Positions 32,745-44,382 of a stretch of 64,000 nucleotides of DNA are shown in pieces. Below the pieces are notes generated by a model. It did no database searches, was not told where the DNA came from, and worked only from the letters and a program-made list of their open reading frames with translations. A program made the position numbers and the translations under genes. The stretch covers positions 40,871,001-40,935,000 of the forward strand of contig JAZHRO010000003.1 in the NCBI GenBank assembly GCA_037157565.1, in the 5' to 3' direction. Source of the stretch: Thalassia testudinum. Lineage: Eukaryota > Streptophyta > Magnoliopsida > Alismatales > Hydrocharitaceae. The stretch's first letter is position 1. Every line of letters starts with the position of its first letter.

Positions 32745-34850
32745 TGCTGGTGCAAATACACCATGATCATTGATTTTGATGACAACAAAACACTTGTGAT
32801 TTAACATTAGCATCGAGTTTATTGTTTCAGATTAAATGCAAGTGGAAGAAACTGTGAAAGTGCTCAAGCTCAAGACCATGGAGGAAAGCAAAAGCATTAA
32901 GGATCTTAGGTTGTAGCTTTGCTTGGAGCTAAAGCTTGAAGATCAAGAAAAGAAGAATAGGATTGATTTTCTTTACATGTATTTGTTATTTGTGTCCTTT
33001 TAGTTTTAGATAATTATTAAATAGCACAAAGTATAACTTACTAGGTCCTAGGAATACTTATTACAACTTAGAACACTGAAGCAAAATCTAGAGTTGAATT
33101 AAAATGCCAAAATAGGAATCAAACTACTTGAGCAGATGTTCAAGATAAGTCCCAGATGTTTGATATTATCTTTTAAGTCAATTGATATTTTGACTAGACA
33201 TCCAATATATGGATCTCATCAGGATTGTCGATCCAAATTGACGATCCAATGCCAGGAGGGAAGGAGATTTATTTTGGGGTCTCGGATTGACGATCTGAAT
33301 GTATGGATCTGATCAGGATGATGGCCGGAGTCCAACGCCTTTGAGATTGTCCTAATTAGAATCCCTTATCACCTTATGCGATCCGAGGAAGATCAACAGA
33401 TAGGAGGGCAATGTGACATCCTTATGGGATTTGGATGAAAAATCCAACCATACGGATGCATCCAGAACGACGATCGCAAACTGGTAGCATGAAAATCACC
33501 TCAATCCAAGCATCATGGCACCCTCTACAATAAAAAGAAGATTGATGGACTAGATGGCACCACATGGTGCCATCTAGGCCACTCCACGCCGACCAGCAAC
33601 CACTAAAGGTGCCCCCTCATCATGGGAGATCTTGCACCACAGTTGTTTGATCAAGATCCAATGGTTGAGGTTCCTCCGCTCTCTCAGCATCCATGTGCTC
33701 CTTATGACTCAAACACAGCCTTGCCTCAATGGTTGAGCACTTGGCTTGCAAAGGAGCGTGGGTTTTAGACCCGTGGACCCCTCAATTCAGCAATTGGAGA
33801 GCATTGGCCAGCCCACGCATGCAAATGCACACGCACAAGTCCACCAACTCTCACCGCAACACCAGCACAGCGTGACCAGTGCGTGCAAGTGAAACACGGT
33901 GGGTTATGGGTGCGCAAGCACAGTAGCAGCAAGCGTGTGTTGACGTAGACCTTCAGCGACAGCTAGGACAGGCCTTTAGTGACGCTTGCAGCCGTCACTA
34001 ATTACATGTAGGCACGATTACAGCTGCGAGCATGAGCAGTGGGGGCACGATCTTCAGAGACAACTACAAGGGTCTTTAGTGACACTTCCAGCTATCACTA
34101 CAACCCTCTATATGAATTTCATCCTCTTCCCTCCACTATAAAAGGACCCCTACACCTTCATTCTTCACCATCTCTACCTACTCTACTCCCACCTACTCCT
34201 AAGCTCTAGTAGCCTACCAAAGCTCCATTAGAGCTTATTCCCAAGCTCCAAAGGCCTCTTATTAGTGTAATGCTCCTATATCACCACCAAATATTCATCT
34301 TCCATCCCACCACCTTCATAAGAAACCTTAGAGCCATCCTCCCACCTCCATTCCGATAGAAGATCATCACCAGCTCCTCATCCCCATTTCGAAGCCTTGG
34401 TGAAGTATTCCTCTACCCGGCATTTTCCTACATCTCACATCCGTCGTCCAGCACCTCACCCTCTTCATCCAAGCTGTCGCCAAGAGCTGTTGTCTTGCCA
34501 AATAGTCGATTTGGGAGATTTCTTCTCACCTTTATATCTTTTATGTTTTAGAATATTGTACTAGACATTTGAATGCCATTGTGAAATATCATATTTATTC
34601 AACACTTTGTGAAGTTATCTCGCTTGTCCTTTTATTTCAAAAACACAAAAGAAAATTCACAAAACACCTAAAACACTAAAGGAACAAAATAAAGCGTGGA
34701 TTTTAACAAAAGTAAACATTGCCTCCTTGTGTTTGCCCTGGAACTCCCTTGGAGTTTCAGTTATAAATTGTATTTGATAACACATTTTACGAGCTACGAC
34801 GATGGGTTCTTGAAACCCTAATTTTTCTTTGCCAAAACATTGTTGATCAT
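32745..34850 (+). repeat. Ty1/copia-type 5' LTR of element G (about 2.1 kb)
   Basis: It starts TGCTGGTGCAAATACACC, with TTTTGATGACAACAAAACAC soon after, which resembles starts I know from SIRE-type copia LTRs. A TATA box (CTATAAAAGGACC) lies at 34136-34148. Gag begins at 34856, only a few bases after the inferred end. A canonical initiator-tRNA primer site (TGGTATCAGAGC) is not visible, so the boundary region is eroded or deleted. Its middle third shares blocks with D LTRs. Confidence 0.55.
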
Positions 34851-34855
34851 CCACC

Positions 34856-35473
34856 ATGTGACCACCATCTTTTGAAGGTAAGAATTATCGTTATTGAAAG
34901 TCACGAATGAAAATGTGGTTGCAAGAAAATGATTACTCCATTTGGGAGAGATGCGAGACTCCCTACGACATCCCGAAGAAGCTTGCGGGTGGATACTCGC
35001 AACAATAAATCAAGGAACTTTCCTTCAATGCGAATACAATAAATGCATTATATTGCACATTAAGTCCAGAGGAGTTCAACCAAATTTCGTAATGCTCAAC
35101 CGTATACGAGATATGGCACACTCTAGAGGTAACCCATGAAGGTACATCAAAGGTAAAAACCTCTAAGATTAATTTGCTTTCTCAACAGCTTGAATCCTCT
35201 TCTTTGAATGATAATGAAAATCTAAATGAGAAGTGTACAAGGTTCACACTTATTGTGAACAATCTTAAGTCTCTTGGAAAGACCTTCCTTAAAGGAAAGC
35301 TCCAATCAAAACTGCTTCATTCACTCAAACCTGGTTGGGAACAAAAAGTAACTACAATCGAGGAAGCTCACAAAATTGAAGAGCTCAAGATGGAGGATCA
35401 ACTTGGCAACCTCATGGCCTATGAAAACAAGATGATGCAAAGGAAGATGGAGACACCAGAGCCAAAGATGTAG
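34856..35473 (+). pseudogene. copia gag, N-terminal part (UBN2-type, broken)
   Basis: From ATG 34856 the reading gives PPSFEGKNYRY, then KSRMKMWLQENDYSIWERC, TLEVTHEGTSKVK, SKINLLSQQLES, FTLIVNNLKSLGKTF and VTTIEEAHKIEEL. This is the gag-polypeptide (DUF4219/UBN2) fold of Ty1/copia elements. Early stops include TGA replacing the Trp of the YW motif, and several TAA. Codons 35174-35473 are open. A frameshift separates it from the downstream part. Confidence 0.85.
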
Positions 35474-35535
35474 AACCTTGCCTTTAAAGCCACATCGAAT
35501 AGCGAGGTAACTTTTGATGATGAGGAACTTGATTT

Positions 35536-36418
35536 TTGACCAACAAATTTGTTAAGGTCCTTAAGCTTAGAGAATGGAAAGAAAAGGAGAAGGAAAGATC
35601 AACTCATTGCTATCATTGCAATAAGAAGGGGCACCTTAGACCAGAATGCCCTCTCTTGAAGAAGGAAAAGAAGAAGAAGAAGAAGCGCAAGAAGAAGGCA
35701 TTCCAAGCTACTTGGGATGACTCAACCTTTGAGGAAGAAGAACCCGAGAAGGAACCAAAAAATGAAACTGCATGCCTTGGCTTCTTGGCAATTGCAGATG
35801 AAAGTGAGAAGGAAGACAATGATGACAAGGAGGTAAATTCTTTCACTTTTGATGAGATGCAATAAGCCTTGGAAGAGTTGTATGTTCTTAGCAAATCTTT
35901 AAAGTTAGAAAATAAAAATCTGAAAAAGAGCTCCATTGCCTTAAAATATGAGATAGATAATCTTATTGCTAAAGATGTAGATTTGAATGCCTCTTTGAAT
36001 TCTATTAAATCTAAAAAGAATGCTCTTGTATTAGAAAATCATGACTTAATCTTAAGTAACACAAATTTGATTGAAGAAAATAGCCTATTGAAATCTAAAA
36101 TTTCAACTCTAAAAAGTAACATGAGTTTTATTGAAAATGACCTTGCTTGCCTTAAAGAAAAATTAGATAAGTTACTAGATGATTTAGCTAATATCACTAA
36201 AGAAAAGACTAAGATCAATGCAAGTTCCATTAATGGACACGCCAAAAGATCTTTTGCACATAGGTCAAATGGTTGGAATCCATGTAGATGCCAACCTTGG
36301 TTGAGAAGGGATAATCCAAGAGGACCCAAAGAGATGTGGGTAACTAGACATTTGGTCCACTCTTGTTCTGTAGATCTACAAATGAATCCAAGAAGTTACT
36401 TGTATGGACTTCATCAAA
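35536..36418 (+). pseudogene. copia gag, zinc knuckle and coiled coil (truncated)
   Basis: It has one CCHC zinc knuckle, CYHCNKKGHLRPECP (about 35610-35655). A Lys-rich tract (KKEKKKKKKRKKK) and a Glu-rich segment follow. After one stop at about 35865 comes a 185-codon stretch that reads as a long coiled coil (LENKNLKKSS, LENHDLILSNTNLIEENSLLKSKISTLKSN). The reading is cut at 36418 by the LTR of chromovirus F, so the last two residues of the computed frame belong to F. Knuckle plus downstream coiled coil is the SIRE-type gag layout. Confidence 0.8.
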
Positions 36419-38313
36419 TGTTATGACCTGAATCTGACCCCTGTGGGAACTCGGAAATGGCTCACCTCGACTAACCCCAAGACCTAGTTGTCCAACGAGA
36501 AACTAACCCATATGCACAAAACCAACACAAACCGCACATGCAAATAGCTAGAAATAATTAAAGGAAATAGTAAAAGTAACAAAAGCTCAAAAGACAGTCA
36601 ACATAATCCAAAACTAGCCATCACGACAATAAAAGTTCACACCATCGAGTCCATCATGAAATAGAAACACTCACTATAGTAGAAAAGGCTGAAAGAGAAC
36701 TAGTACTGGAAACTAAGGTTGGGCTTGACTGGGCCCAACACCCTCTGCAGTCGATGGTGCTGGCTACTCGACTCCATGACCTGTATATGATTATATATAA
36801 CGAGGGTCAGCTTATGATGAGTAGAGTGGCATATACAATAGTTATATCATTTACATAATAAAGAAAACCATAGGAATACATGCAATTATCTAATTATCCG
36901 AACAAAAGTTAATTTAATAATTAGTGCTTTTCTTGCAAAAAGTCCACATGGTCTCTCAATCTTCCTATTCCCTAAGGGAACGATCTTGATTGCAGTTTTC
37001 CCACAATGTAGGGCACACATGTGGCACCCTCCTGGCCAGGAGAGCACCCCGTGGCAGTCCTACACCTGGTCTACCACCCCGAGGTCATGGTTGCGATGTA
37101 GCGGTGACAACAGCACGTGTGATAAGCGCACGGGTAGCTACTCCGCACTAGCACGCGATCAGTCATTCCGCTAGTGGGTACACCCAAAAGTACAACACAG
37201 AATAGTACAAGGCATTGCCCTCTCAAAATAGGGGTCTCTCCCCTCCACAGTCCCTATACCCTCATCCAACTATCTTGGTTTGCCCAGTGGCCTTAACAAG
37301 AGTCAGTGTAGGGGGGCAGTCCTAACCTCGGCCCCGTGGGGTGGCTAGCTCTCCCCAACACTCAGTATAATAGCTCTCCTCGGTACCGTGTACGCGAGGG
37401 CCAGCTACTTTCCATATACATTTGTTTCGTACATGTGAGTTCCTCTTTTTGTTCCCCGTAGGGTTCGTGCATAGTAATTTCTTACTTTCGTATAGTACAC
37501 ATGCCTCTAGTCATATCATGATAACTTAGGGTATAACAGGCAGCACATGGTTTCACAATTCAATAGTTATCTCATCAATCAAGCTAAACAGGATACAACA
37601 TGTATTTCAGTTCAAGCCACGATTCAGCGAATGTAGATAGGCAGCTCATAATTTAGCAAATTTGGAAACATTATCAGAATTTAACATTCACGACATGTAT
37701 AATTATTCATTTTTCTATCTTATTACCAGGGTTCATTGTATATCTTAGGGTTCAACCAATTTGTTCTAAATACATGCACTTTCATCATTTAATTCACAAG
37801 GGATAGTGAGAACCACTCTACCAAAGTACTCGAATGGTGTAAGGGCACAAATAGTGGACCACGTAGCCTCTGCGGACCCCGTGCACACCACAGGCGGGTG
37901 TCCTATTAACACAGACAGTCAGGTCAATATTCTCAAAATTTCTTGAGATAGGAAAAAGAGTTTCAAAATGGCTAGAATGAGACTTCATCACATGGGGGTT
38001 TCCAATAGTAACCCAACAGTACCTTATTTACTAAAAATTGACATTGTTTGGGCCCTGAACAGACCCAAACAACCTTCTCGGTTACTTAACCCGAACCAGG
38101 CAGGCTGACCCAGCTGGACCAACCACCTGGTGTCTAAAACCATCAAATCATACTAACATCAGACATCTGGGAGAGGTCCCAGAAGTCTTAAATAGCAAAG
38201 GAAGCTCACCTTGCATTCTGTGCTGAAGGCAGAATGTCTAGAACTCCTCGTGGACGTCCTGGGGTCATTCCAGACATTTGGAAATGCACTTGGATGTCTG
38301 GGACTGGTGTCAG
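36419..38313 (-). repeat. 3' LTR of chromovirus F, left part
   Basis: The plus strand begins TGTTATGACCTGAATC, so the sense LTR ends GGTCATAACA, typical of Tekay/Del-type chromoviruses. It interrupts the copia gag of G (preceding bases TCAAA). It is itself split at 38313 by element C and resumes at 61209. No gene is supported inside; the 62-codon ORF at 36986 has no motif. Confidence 0.7.
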
Positions 38314-38857
38314 TGTTGGGACTCGAATAGGTTGTATTAATATGGTGAAATTATCGTTGAAGTGAGTATAGTGGTTAACCTAAATCGAGTCTAACCATCT
38401 TTTTACAAAATTTTTTAACCTGGCCTACTTAATTTTATCTTGGTCACTTTTAGGCCCTGGGTTAATCTCAGGGAGGCGGGGATTAAAGGTGAAGGAGTTT
38501 CTATGCCTTTCCTAAAATGTATCTCTTCTGTGAGTTTATTATTTTTTTGTTTCTTTTCTATTTAAGATTTTTTTTTTGTTGATAACATTGTACTTGAGGC
38601 ACACCCTCAAAATCAAGTTCTTGGCTTTGAGCCAAATTTGGGTTTCCTAAAGAACTGGCCTTGCTATTCGCAAGATCGAGTACCTGCAAGACAAGGATTA
38701 TCTTTTCTCTTTTACTTTTTTTTATCTTTTTAATAGCAGGAAACAAAAGAGACATAAAAATAGGGTAGGTTGCTTGTAGAGAAATAAGTAAAGTCTCTAT
38801 ACATATAGATATGTATATATTATATATAGGGGTGCGGGTGGAAGTGGAAACGGCGTG

Positions 38858-40602
38858 TGATGTAAACACATTTACACTACTTAAGATGACTATTTATGCA
38901 TGTTCTTAAGCATAGGATTGCATTGCATGCTATAAATATTGCATAACATGCATCATCTTGCATTTAGAGTAGTTTGAATAAAATGGAGGTTAATTGTCTC
39001 CTTTTATGTGCTTGGACAGGGCAAACCTTTTATCGGGGCCTCGGATCGAAGATCCAACCGTACAGATGTGATCAGGGTGACGATTGGAGTTCAATGACTC
39101 CAAGATCGCCCTAATCAAGCATCTGTAGCATTAGATAGTGACTGGGGAACCCTAGAAGATCAAGGGCTAAGATGGTGTAAATCCACACTTTAAATGACAA
39201 ATCTGACCGCATGGATAGATTCGGATCGACAATTGCAGCCTAATGACGTGAAAATTGACTCAATCCGACGCCCGTGGCACCATCTCAGTCGTCCAACTGG
39301 CCCTCAAGACCGCCGCTGCTTTTTCAAAGAAGATATGGCACGTGATCTGGGCTATTGGATCATGATCCAATGGCTTGGATACACGTGCCTTAAAACATCC
39401 TCGCGCCCATCCACGCTCCACAGTGCAGCAGGCGAGAGTATTATCGTGAGCAGGCGACACGCGATCGAATCGTGCGAGAGGGTGAGTGGTGCGGATGAGC
39501 GAGCGCGGGTGAGCGTCAGATCTCGATCAAGCAGCTGCAGATGCTCGATAGCGCCCACGCGCTATCGCATGCCCGTGCCTCACGTTGGATCATACGCAGG
39601 CGGGTGCGCGTTGAGGAGCGGGGAAGGCGCAACTTAAGCCGTTCGATCTCGTGATCGGATGGCTGAGATTCAGCGAACGTGAGCGTGCGAGAAAGCAAGC
39701 AACCACGTGGGCAGCACCCACTACGCCCACGATGGGGCTTTAGCCACTATTTTATCAGTCACTATAGACCCCTTATTTAATGTTTTGAGATTTAAATCAC
39801 CAAATTTCCCTCACTCCTTGCAACTATAAAAGGAGACCCCCTCCACATGAAATTCTCATCCCTTCCTTCTCTTCTCTCTCTCTCCAAGGCTCAAGAGAAG
39901 CTTGTCCCACACCCGGGATGCTTCTCGCGAGATAAAGTCAAATTTTCGTCCCCCTTCGGAAGTGGATCCCACGACGACGACGACATGCTGCCTCGTTCCC
40001 ATTCTTCTGCTTCGTCCTCCTTTGTCCTGCTTCATCCTCCTTCGTCCAGGTGTCGTCCCGTCCGGCTCATCCTCCAAGCGACCGTCGAGGAGGATATTTC
40101 TCTCTCCATTCTTTTTACTGCTTTCTAGAATAGATTTACTACTTTCTAGAGTAGTTCGGCTCGTCCTCCAAGTGACGGTCGAGGAGGATATTTCTCTCTC
40201 CATTCTTTTAATGCTTTCTAGAGTAAATTTACTACTTTCTAGTGTAATTGTTTTCTACTTTCTAGTGTTAATGTTTAGTGAAACAAACAATATCTTTAAT
40301 AATGAATTCCTTGTTCATTCTACATCTCATTTCGATTTCTGTTTGTAATATTCTCTCTCTCTTACTCTCTCTCTCTTCTATTTATTGTAAATAGTTAGAT
40401 AGTTTTAATCAATTGAATTACTTCGTGACAAATAAAATCAAATGCGTAGTTTTTAAATCAAACATCCACCTCCATGTGTTTGACCTGAAATTTCAATTTC
40501 GGTATAAATTTTATTTGTTGAACATGAGTTCTTCACTTTCAAACCCCAATGATAGGTTTTTCAAAACCAAACACGTTAGCGCAGCAACTCGTATGTTCAA
40601 CA
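38858..40602 (+). repeat. solo LTR of family D
   Basis: The 1.75-kb sequence starts TGATGTAAACAC and ends GTATGTTCAACA, the reverse complement of the D LTRs. It is flanked by GCGTG (38853-38857) and GTGTG (40603-40607), a 5-bp duplication with one C-to-T change. The empty-site sequence is seen in the other LTR of C near 59415. With no internal region, it is the product of LTR-LTR recombination. A sense TATA box (ACTATAAAAGGAG) is at 39824-39836. Confidence 0.9.
40062..40255 (+). repeat. 95-bp tandem duplication in solo D LTR
   Basis: Two imperfect copies each contain a CGTCGAGGAGGATA block, TTTCTCTCTCCATTC and the CTTTCTAGAGTA words. The same duplication is present in both LTRs of element D (43872-44055 and 49846-50030). 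Confidence 0.8.
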
Positions 40603-40825
40603 GTGTGTAGCACAGTGTCTAGTTGGTCCATGTCTAGTATGACGCAACCAACAAAATGAAGTGCTGCATAGAGTGTAGGATGGATGCGTGGGAGTGTGTG
40701 CGGAGGCACTTTCTTTATCCGAGTATCGGGGAATATCAGCAACGGGTGCAGATATTTTTGCGATATAATGCGTGGTGGAGTGACTAGTGCAACGACGTAT
40801 AAATACAGGTAGGTGATGTGTATGT

Positions 40826-41185
40826 AAATATATATATATGTATATATATATGGTTATAACTATATAGGTATACATGTAGTTGTATATATATATATAGAGA
40901 TATATATGTACGTGTATATATATATTTATGAATATAGATATATATATTTATAACCATATAGATATATATATATATAGTAATATATGTATGTGTATGTGTG
41001 TATATATATATATGTATTTATATATATAGATATATATATATATATAGGTATGTATATATGTATATATGTATAAATATATATATGTATGTATGTATATATA
41101 CTTATATATAGTTCTATAGGTATGAATATGTATATATATATAAATATATATATGTATATATGTATAATTATGTATAGGTGTGTAC
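40826..41185. repeat. TA-rich microsatellite in C 3' LTR
   Basis: About 360 bp of TATATG/TATACA variants, half as long as the equivalent tracts in B. Confidence 0.9.
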
Positions 41186-42302
41186 AAGTGAGTGTGTGAA
41201 TGTACAAGTGCGTGTGTGTACAAGTGTGGTGTGTTGCTGGCGGGTGATTGTGTGAGAGAGAGAGGTTGAATTAAGTCGTCCGAAGGGTGAGAGCATCGTC
41301 TGGTTGCGCGAGCGCACGAATGTAGCCACGCAAGGGGCGCGCACAGGTGCGTAGGTGCAGATTAGTGCGGGCATGGGCGAGAGAGTGCAGTGCAGCACTC
41401 TGCGCTGCGGGCGGAAATGGGCATGGGCGCAGATGCGGGCACTGGAGCTGATGCAGGCAACCGGCTGGAGCGAGTTGCGGAGAGGAGAGAGAGCACGCTG
41501 TGACTAGATAAGTGGGAAACAAACCGGTCACCGCACTGTAGGTACAGTTCCGCGCGAAGTGAGCAACCGGTTGCAGCCGGTTCTGCATGCGCGGGCACAC
41601 TGGAAGGCGCCTGCGCTCTCTGGGAGAGCTTGCGCACATCGCTAGCGTCTGTGTAGTGGCCTATGCGGCTGCTGGAGGCCGTTGCTGCTACTACTGGAGC
41701 TTCCGACGTTGGAGCTCTGGCAATGGCAGCGAGTGCTTCTAGCGAAGAAAATAGAGGGTGCAACCACCACGCCCACCTACTCACGAAGGAGTTGGGCGAT
41801 GGTGGAACTCATAGTGGTGGTCGTGGGACCACTGTGAGCTTGCTCCTGCCACTGCGTATGGAGAGGGAGAGGGAGAGGGGAGGAAGATGGCCTCGAGGAA
41901 GGTGTCTGTGGGTGGTGTCTGTTCCCAACTCCCGTTGCGCAAGGGAGAGGGCAGGCCTTTTAAAGAAGGAGATGCATGCCACCGCCATGGTGGTGGCAGA
42001 GGAAGTCCAGCCATGGAGTTGGCAGGGGCATGGCGCGAACAGGTGTATGCCCCATGCCCTGAGCCGCGTGATGAAGAAGAAATTCAAAGTCAAAATAAAA
42101 AAAATGAGGATGGTGAATTTGCAATGCAACCCTTGATGAAGACGTTAATTACATCGCCAATTATTTGCATTACCTCCTCTCTCAAATAAATGCATGCAAG
42201 TGTTTTTCTACAAATGCAACTATAGCTACCTAATATGCAATGGCAGTGCTAGGAAATAACACAAAATGGCATATTTATTGGTGTATTTTTGGTGTGCAAT
42301 CA

Positions 42303-42339
42303 TACCCCCATGCCTATCTTTTGCTAGTCCCTAGCAAAA
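42303..42339 (-). promoter_or_regulatory. terminal polypurine tract and hairpin of element C
   Basis: In the sense direction an inverted repeat (arms TTTTGCTAG / CTAGCAAAA, three-base loop) is followed by ATAGGCATGGGGGTA and then the LTR start TGATTG. The 39 bases ending at the LTR's last two are identical to the corresponding bases of D (45282-45320). Confidence 0.85.
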
Positions 42340-43511
42340 CATTTCGTATTGTATTTAGAAATGATGTTAAGCTGAAGATTTTCTTCTGAGGCGACATGGG
42401 TGTGTTTATTTGTTGGATATTGTGAGAACCAATTGCAGAGAAGACTACCAGTACTTTAAGTCTTATGTGACATATACCATCTCTCGACTAACCTAGACTC
42501 TTGATATTTAAATCTTAAGTACGATTTCTAAGACTCAAAAGGTTTTTGCCGTACTCAAGAGCTCAAGAGATTATGGCTTGTGCATAGTGAAGGATCAAGA
42601 CTGACCAGATGAACATTAAGACTCAAGCCCAGGGTTTCACGAATCCTTAAGTGCAGGTTGGTCCCAGTTTCAGCTCGTGTCTTCGGATTGACCCTTAAAA
42701 AGATAATAGAAAACTCAACTCCCATTTTATCACATTTGTGGCTCAAAGGATATATGGTAGAATCAGGGTATTTGTAACTTGCCGTGAAAAACTTTTTACG
42801 GAGAAAACTTTACAGGTATTTGCAAGATATACTGACTTATTTGCATAGTTTTTTTTTTTTTTTTAACAAGTGTCAGTATATCTCTTACAACTTTATTTGG
42901 AGGAGCACACCTTTCTTTTGGTGGGAGAGTTCCTTTTTGTTGGAAAGAGTTTCTCCTAGACACAAGACTAAAGCCTGGGATAAAAAGTCTACCTGCGTGC
43001 ATAAGTAAGGACTCCACCTTGCCTAATGAAGACTAGGGTTGGATCTTATGTTCACCTGGTCTTTCTTGATATGTGTAGTGTGAACCAAGATTACTTAGGC
43101 TCTCAGGTAGAAGCAAGCCAATGGATCCTGTACTGATGTCTCAGGTACAAGAATACATCCTTAGTTAGGAGAGATTCTGATTTATCTTATCAATGGTCAA
43201 GTGAATTAAGCCGAGCCAGAGCGAATCAAGCTTTTGTGACCTGGAAAGTCTTCAAAACAGTGGTTGAATATCCATAAACACTTATTGTATTTTTGTTTCA
43301 GCCTTCGGATTATTACTAAACACCCCCTTTTTGTTTTTGCTATGTACATATTTATAGATGGATGGAAGTTGCATGATACCATATAATACCCAGATCCTAT
43401 AGATGTCTATCCACCCCCCGATGCCAAATGATGCTATGCCCTCATATGCATGCAGGGTAGAGGAAGGTCCAAAGATCGGGGAGCGAGAGCAAAGGTGCAG
43501 GGTAAATAGCA
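42340..43511 (-). other. 3' non-coding region of element C, distal part
   Basis: It lies between D's insertion point and the polypurine tract. It is colinear with 4141-5150 of B (for example CTCTCGACTAACC...TTGATATTTAAA). It includes a poly-T run at 42849-42864 and the post-pol hairpin at 43408-43446. No ORF is supported. Confidence 0.65.
43408..43446 (-). promoter_or_regulatory. post-pol hairpin and internal purine tract, element C
   Basis: In the sense direction TATG-AGGG-CATA (43435-43446) precedes GGCATCGGGGGGTGGATAG (43408-43425). One base of the GGCATGGGG core is changed. Confidence 0.55.
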
Positions 43512-43738
43512 GGGTGTGTTGAACGTATACGAACGCTACGCTAATGTGTTCGGTTTTAGAAAAACTGTCATTGTAGTTCGAAAGCGAAGAATTCGTGTTC
43601 AACAAATAAAATTTATACCGAAATGAAAATTCTGGGTCGAACATAGGGAGGCGGACATTTGATTTAAAAACTACGCATTTCTTCTTATTTGTCACAGAAT
43701 AATTCAATTTAAAACTATCTAATTATTTACAATAAATA

Positions 43739-43782
43739 GAAGAGAGAGAGAGAGAGTAACAGAGAAAGAGAATATTACACAG
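43739..43782. repeat. GA-rich tract in D 3' LTR
   Basis: A short run of AGAGAG units interrupted by TAACAG; the same tract occurs at 49716-49745 in the other LTR. Confidence 0.7.
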
Positions 43783-43871
43783 AAAAATCAAAATGAGATA
43801 TAGAATAAATAAGGAATTTTTCATTAAGGAGATTGTTCATTTCACTCTTACAACTACAAAGCATAAAATAA

Positions 43872-44055
43872 TTACTCTAGAAAGCAATAAATTTACTCTA
43901 GAAAGCATTAAAAGAATGGAGGGAGAAATGTCCTCCTCGACGATTGCTTGGAGGACGAACAAAACTACACTAGAAAGTAGTAAATCTACACTAGAAAGCA
44001 GTAAAAAGAATAGGGAGAGAGAAATCCTCCTCGACGGTTGCTTGGAGGACAAGCC
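43872..44055 (-). repeat. tandem duplication in D 3' LTR
   Basis: Two imperfect units of about 93 bp. Each carries a GTCCTCC / GGAGGAC-type inverted repeat around TCGACG and the CTAGAAAGCA words. It is downstream of the TATA box in the sense direction, so it would be transcribed in R/U5 or the leader. Confidence 0.75.
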
Positions 44056-44286
44056 GGACGGGACGACGTCTGGACAAAGGAGAATGAAGCAGGACGAAGG
44101 AGGACGAAGCAGAAGAACGGGAACGAAGCAACACGCCGTTGTCGTCGCGGGATCCACTTCCGAAGGGGAACAAAAATTTAGACTTTATATCGCGAAAACC
44201 ATCTCGGGTGTGGGACAACCTTCTCTTGAGCTTTGGAGGGGTAGAGAGGAGAAGGAAGGGATGAGAATTTCGTATGGAGGGGGTCT

Positions 44287-44296
44287 CCTTTTATAG
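44287..44296 (-). promoter_or_regulatory. TATA box in D 3' LTR
   Basis: The minus strand reads ACTATAAAAGGAGACC. The equivalent in the 5' LTR is 50262-50270 and in the solo LTR 39824-39836. Confidence 0.65.
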
Positions 44297-44352
44297 TTGA
44301 AAGGAGTGGGGGCAAAATGGACATTACAACTTCAAAATAATAAATGAGTGGT

Positions 44353-44382
44353 CTTTAGTGACGGATAAATCCGTCACTAAAG
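44353..44382. promoter_or_regulatory. 30-bp perfect palindrome upstream of D TATA box
   Basis: Arms CTTTAGTGACGGAT and ATCCGTCACTAAAG flank AA. It sits about 57 bp upstream of the TATA box in the sense direction. The copy in the other LTR (50327-50356) has two arm mismatches and the solo LTR copy is more degraded. Confidence 0.8.

Larger units (their letters stand above)
38314..42302 (-). repeat. 3' LTR of element C, split by a solo LTR
   Basis: Two pieces (38314-38857 and 40608-42302, about 2.24 kb together) align with the 5' LTR at 58879-61203. The plus strand begins TGTTGGGACTCG and ends GTGTGCAATCA. It contains the TA tract 40826-41185 and the CpG-rich block near 41280-41680. The ORFs at 41271-42136 on both strands have counterparts in the other LTR copies and are compositional. 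Confidence 0.9.
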
